Positions 60,431 to 64,000 of a stretch of 64,000 bases of DNA are shown here, piece after piece. Numbering within the stretch: the stretch's first letter is position 1; each line of letters opens with the position of its first letter. Position numbers and translations under genes: made by a program. Under the pieces are notes generated by a model, which was given only the letters and a program-made list of their open reading frames with translations, was not told the origin of the DNA and did not search any database. Source of the stretch: Datisca glomerata (Eukaryota > Streptophyta > Magnoliopsida > Cucurbitales > Datiscaceae); NCBI GenBank assembly GCA_003255025.1, contig QANY01000052.1:558001-622000 (forward strand). Direction: 5' to 3'.

Positions 60431-63031
60431 CTCTCTCTCTCTCTCGCTCTCTCTCTGGGTTCTCGTGGTAACTTTTTTTGTGTACTTTTGTTTTGGAAAT
60501 ATAATTTTTGTCATCCTTGGTCAGGACATTTTCTTCTCCCCTCATCTTTCATTGTCAAGGTTAAGCGTAAGCCAAGTCCAAATATCTTTCTTGTCCTCCT
60601 CACATGAGGGCAACTAAAGTATACAACTTGATACAGAAAAATATAGGGTCTTATACACAGAGAGCACCTAATTTCTGTTGTCATCAAATTTTTTATGCTG
60701 TTCCATACTCACCAACTGAAGTGGTAAGCTGTTTTTTTTTTTACAGTGGCCTGCTTTTGGTTCCCATACTTTTTATACTGATTAGAGAGAGAAAGAGAGT
60801 TACAACTTCAAGGCTCTCATATGCCATGCACATTTTGTGTAAGATAATTAGGTGTTGGTCGGTTATAATGTTTAATTATGATTGTACACTTTGACTATTC
60901 TCTACTGTCGTTTATCGGTCAAAAGTAACTTACAACTGTGATTGTGAGTGAGTGCTTGTCAGTTTAGACTGTGGTAATTGTAAATGCTGCTCACTAAAGC
61001 TTGATAGATGAGATGGTCATTTTTTTTAGTGACGAGGGGAATCTCAAAAAATTATTTAGTGAGCACTTGCTAGATTTTTTTACTAGTAGTTCTGTTGCTG
61101 CTTTTAGCCGTTTAATTTGTAACCAATATTTAACTTTCTCTCTGTTTTTAAGTTCAGTCCATTTTACAAATCTAAAGACTGGTATCGATGAACCACTCCA
61201 TATGATATTATGATGATTTAAAAAAATATTTTACAACTTATATTCTACTACTAACCTTTAAACTAACTATCAATTCGTTGGTTTATTGATATTCAATCAC
61301 AATAAGATGGGTGATGAGATGATGGCTTATTTTCCATTTTAGTTTGATGGTGCCAGTAATTTTGACAAGCGTAAATTCTATCTACTCGTCACATATGCAA
61401 TCCGCCATGGGTGGTATGTGAAATCCACACAACATATTGCTATAAAAGCATAATTTTAAATTTAGATCCTAAATTTTAAATTTAGATCCTAAATTTTAAA
61501 TTTGAATGTAAAAATAAAAAGTAATGAACAAATTTTTTCTCAAATACAATATAAGTTGACACAGTAATTAAGTTTTCATTACTCATATTATGAGATCATG
61601 ATTTTAAGTCATAATATATTTCAAAACTAGTAGAATTTTACCTTAAGACTTAAAAAAATCCCACCCAAACAAACCGTTCTCACACTTTATACTTTTTCTC
61701 CCTCTTATATCCTTTTGGGTAGCAATTAATAGGTTGTTTGGGAAATGTAACACAAGTAACAATACCACCCTCGGCTGTGATTAAAGTATTTTCTTCCAAA
61801 GTTGTAAAACGGTCGTCTCTTCTTCAAGCAAAACAACCGGTAATGATAGGCCACCTTAGAGGTATAACAAAAATTGATTGATTTCAGAAAATTCCGAACA
61901 TCGTAAAATTTTGATTTTGCAGATCACAATTAATGAATTGATGATCCTTTGTGTTTGATAAAAAACTAGAAAAAAAATAGTCTCTTCTATTTTTTTAAGT
62001 AATTCTAGACTGACTAAATATTGATTGACTAATTAATGGACTAATCAATCATATGTTAGTATTTTATAACTTATTACAATGATTAATAAACTAATTTAGT
62101 CTGCATATAACTACTCCTATTCTTTCTCTTTATTTTTTCTTGAACAATAAGCTTGTGTGTTCATAGTTATAGCTCTGAACTGTGCATTTCCAAAGTATTC
62201 TATCCGAACCCTTTTTATTAATGATGATGGAGAGAAACCGAGGATGGAAACAGTAAGCTCAGGTGTTGACCAGTCACACAGTCAAAACTAGATGGTGGTG
62301 GGCCTGCTTTTAGCGCAGAGGGCCCATTTAGGCAGTTGTCAATCCCGAGAAGAACATACTCAGTCCCCTCTGCAGCTTCAGACAAAATATAATAGTTGCA
62401 AAAGCACTCACTACCAAACAAACAACGATGTCGTTTTGTTCTCTCTTTTTTAGTCAGTATATTCTAATGGTCCATATCCCCGTCTTAGCAAAATCAAGTC
62501 TCACTCTCATAAATATGAAGACTTTTACATGTAAAGCTTTGAGTTAAAGCCAAAATCATTTAAACAACAATAATTATATTATTTTTTTAATATATTTTTC
62601 ATTTAAAGTTGAAAGAAAAAGAGGGGGCAAGGATCAAAGATAGTTCCTCAATTATGTATTTGTACAGGCTATACCTCATTTAAAATTGAAGCTATAAATT
62701 AAAAAAAAAACAGTATTTTCTTCAAAAACACCAATAGTATACTGATATTTTCCCTTGAATTTTGTGCATCCCACCCAGCATTTTTATTGTCTATTGCCTT
62801 GGTAGATTCTCATCATATACAGCTGGTCACTTATTTCATGAAAGAAGCATGAAAACACTTTGAATTTCCCTTCTTTTTTCTTTTCCACTTTAATTTTTAT
62901 TCATCCAAAACTCTCTCTCTCTTCAAGGTGTCAGCATGGGGGAGAACTTGAGAACCACACCAAAACTCCCATTCAACTGAACTGATTGGACTTGTGTGTG
63001 AGAGAGAGAAGAAGAATTCACATCTCATGAC
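58940..63031. other. Intergenic between PFK and cyclin D genes, repeats only
   Basis: No exon with family resemblance on either strand. It holds a (CT)n tract (60391-60457), a 20-bp tandem aattttaaatttagatccta (about 61452-61510), short purine runs (60784-60800) and AT-rich sequence. The minus-strand frame at 62218-62421 is open but unrecognised. The last few hundred bases are the probable 3' UTR and flank of the cyclin gene. Confidence 0.6.
60391..60457. repeat. (CT)n microsatellite
   Basis: About 33 ct dinucleotides with two g interruptions (ctcg) between 60425 and 60450. Ser/Leu and Glu/Arg frames here are artefacts. Confidence 0.92.
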
Positions 63032-64000
63032 TTAAAAGTCCACATCAGATGTAATGGGTTTTCTCCTCTTATTGTCTGGACTGTTTTGTGATGAATTAGC
63101 ACATGACCCAACCGTTGTTAACTCATCACTTTTGTAGCTCAATGATGCTATTGCTGCATCCAACACTCCCACTGGGCTTTGGGGAATTGATGGTACAGAA
63201 GCTGAGCCGCCACCAGTTCCTCCCCTTCCATCATTCCCACTCCCACTTATCAATGACAAATTCCTTATCAGTTCAACACATTTCATCACTCTTCCCTGCA
63301 AATTCCACACAAAATCCTAAATCAATTATCAAAATACTGTTTTTATGTATTTTTTCATATGGGCATCACTGATATTACCTTCTCTATATATTCAAAGCAA
63401 GAGATTGCTTTTTCAACCTCTACTGCTTGCATTTCTCTTGAAATTGATATTGCCACAGCTGCTGCAGCAATTTCAGAAGGTCTAAATTCCAAGAAGTCAA
63501 TGCCTGCATTTTATATTCCACCAGCCATCATGTATCAAACATTATGTTATGTATGATCCACAAGCAAATCAATACGAAATTTAAACATTCACTAAGGATA
63601 AAGACCTCTGATCATACTCAAAATGAGTTGTAGAGATTTTGAAGTCGCTGGATGTTTATTGATAGTGATCTTGCTGAGGAAGTAGTCAATGAAAGAGCAA
63701 GGTGTTATAGCTTGCATTCTCCATTTCAAGGTGCTCAGCACCAAAAGCTCCATTCTTTGTATAGTTTTTGCTTCAAATACAAACTTAGGTTCTCCCACCT
63801 ACATCGGAAACAAATAGGATTGAATAAAAAACATTACCATCAATACTGATCCGATAACATATGAATTATAAGTTTAAACAGTGCAAAATCAACCTAGTTG
63901 ATCTCCACACCTGCAAATCGACAGACTGAGGCACTTCAGTTTCCTCCATTTTGGCTGCTAAAGATAGACAAGCTACGGATAACAATTGCACAGTCCAGCT
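63032..64000 (-). CDS. Cyclin D, CYCD2/CYCD4-like, 3' four exons (5' end outside window)
   Basis: D-type cyclins bind CDKA and promote G1-S entry by phosphorylating the retinoblastoma-related protein. Exons in coding order: 64000-63911 (partial), 63798-63606, 63503-63379 and 63295-63032 (TAA). All junctions are GT-AG and in frame, giving 223 codons plus stop. The cyclin box N-lobe end is [19 protein letters not shown], then [20 protein letters not shown] and [20 protein letters not shown]. The C-lobe part is [20 protein letters not shown] with [14 protein letters not shown]. The tail is Ser/Gly/Pro-rich ([17 protein letters not shown]), PEST-like, as expected for an unstable cyclin. [10 protein letters not shown] and [11 protein letters not shown] favour the D2/D4 group over D3. 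The LxCxE motif would lie outside the window. Confidence 0.93.

Noticed and set aside
60284..60545. Glu/Arg-repeat frames (ERERER)
   Set aside because: Translation of the (CT)n microsatellite.
1..64000. tRNA, rRNA or other structured RNA genes
   Set aside because: No cloverleaf with A/B boxes or rRNA-like stretch was seen on either strand; the only tRNA-related sequences are retroelement primer sites.

Overview
The window is nuclear DNA of a flowering plant, most likely a eudicot. The evidence is AT-rich intergenic sequence, spliced genes with GT-AG introns, CACTA, Mutator and LTR retroelements of plant type, a plastid-type 6-phosphofructokinase and a plant D-type cyclin. The species cannot be told from the sequence.

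Layout. Bases 1-2058 hold one doubtful charged ORF and otherwise no recognisable gene. Bases 2059-14076 are a 12-kb CACTA transposon (TSD TTG). It carries a TNPA/Transposase_24-Ulp1-type gene and a TNP2-type transposase gene, both decayed, and a 2.7-kb solo LTR (7390-10082) sits inside the transposase reading frame. Bases 14077-21082 are intergenic, with a possible TIR element, a GC-rich minisatellite and an unrecognised GC-richer stretch. Bases 21083-24815 are a second, non-autonomous CACTA element (TSD GCT). A broken Mutator-like transposase (about 25550-42115) is split by a 15.4-kb Ogre/Tat Ty3-gypsy retrotransposon (26514-41941, minus strand, TSD ATGTG). That element still shows LTRs, a DUF7745-type ORF1, gag, protease, G-patch, an intron, RT-RNase H, a second RNase H, integrase and 3'-UTR tandem repeats. 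Bases from about 42116 to about 51600 are a chromovirus-like LTR element whose LTRs are rearranged into inverted repeats. A second, internally deleted chromovirus-like element (43581-48232, TSD CCCAA) is nested inside it.

The gene-bearing part is 52.5-64 kb. It holds a doubtful minus-strand first exon, a complete 13-exon ATP-dependent 6-phosphofructokinase of the plastid PFK4/PFK5 type (53246-58765, plus strand, predicted 533 aa), an intergenic stretch with microsatellites, and the 3' four exons of a CYCD2/CYCD4-like cyclin (63032-64000, minus strand) that runs off the window. These genes are independent; I see no operon-like or pathway linkage.

The most notable finding is the nested chromovirus-like element. 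Its left LTR is replaced by an inverted copy of its own right terminus, joined at the microhomology AAAACTTGG, yet the element is bounded by a perfect 5-bp TSD. This suggests that a rearranged cDNA with U5 sequence at both ends was integrated. Similar LTR fold-backs occur in the surrounding element.
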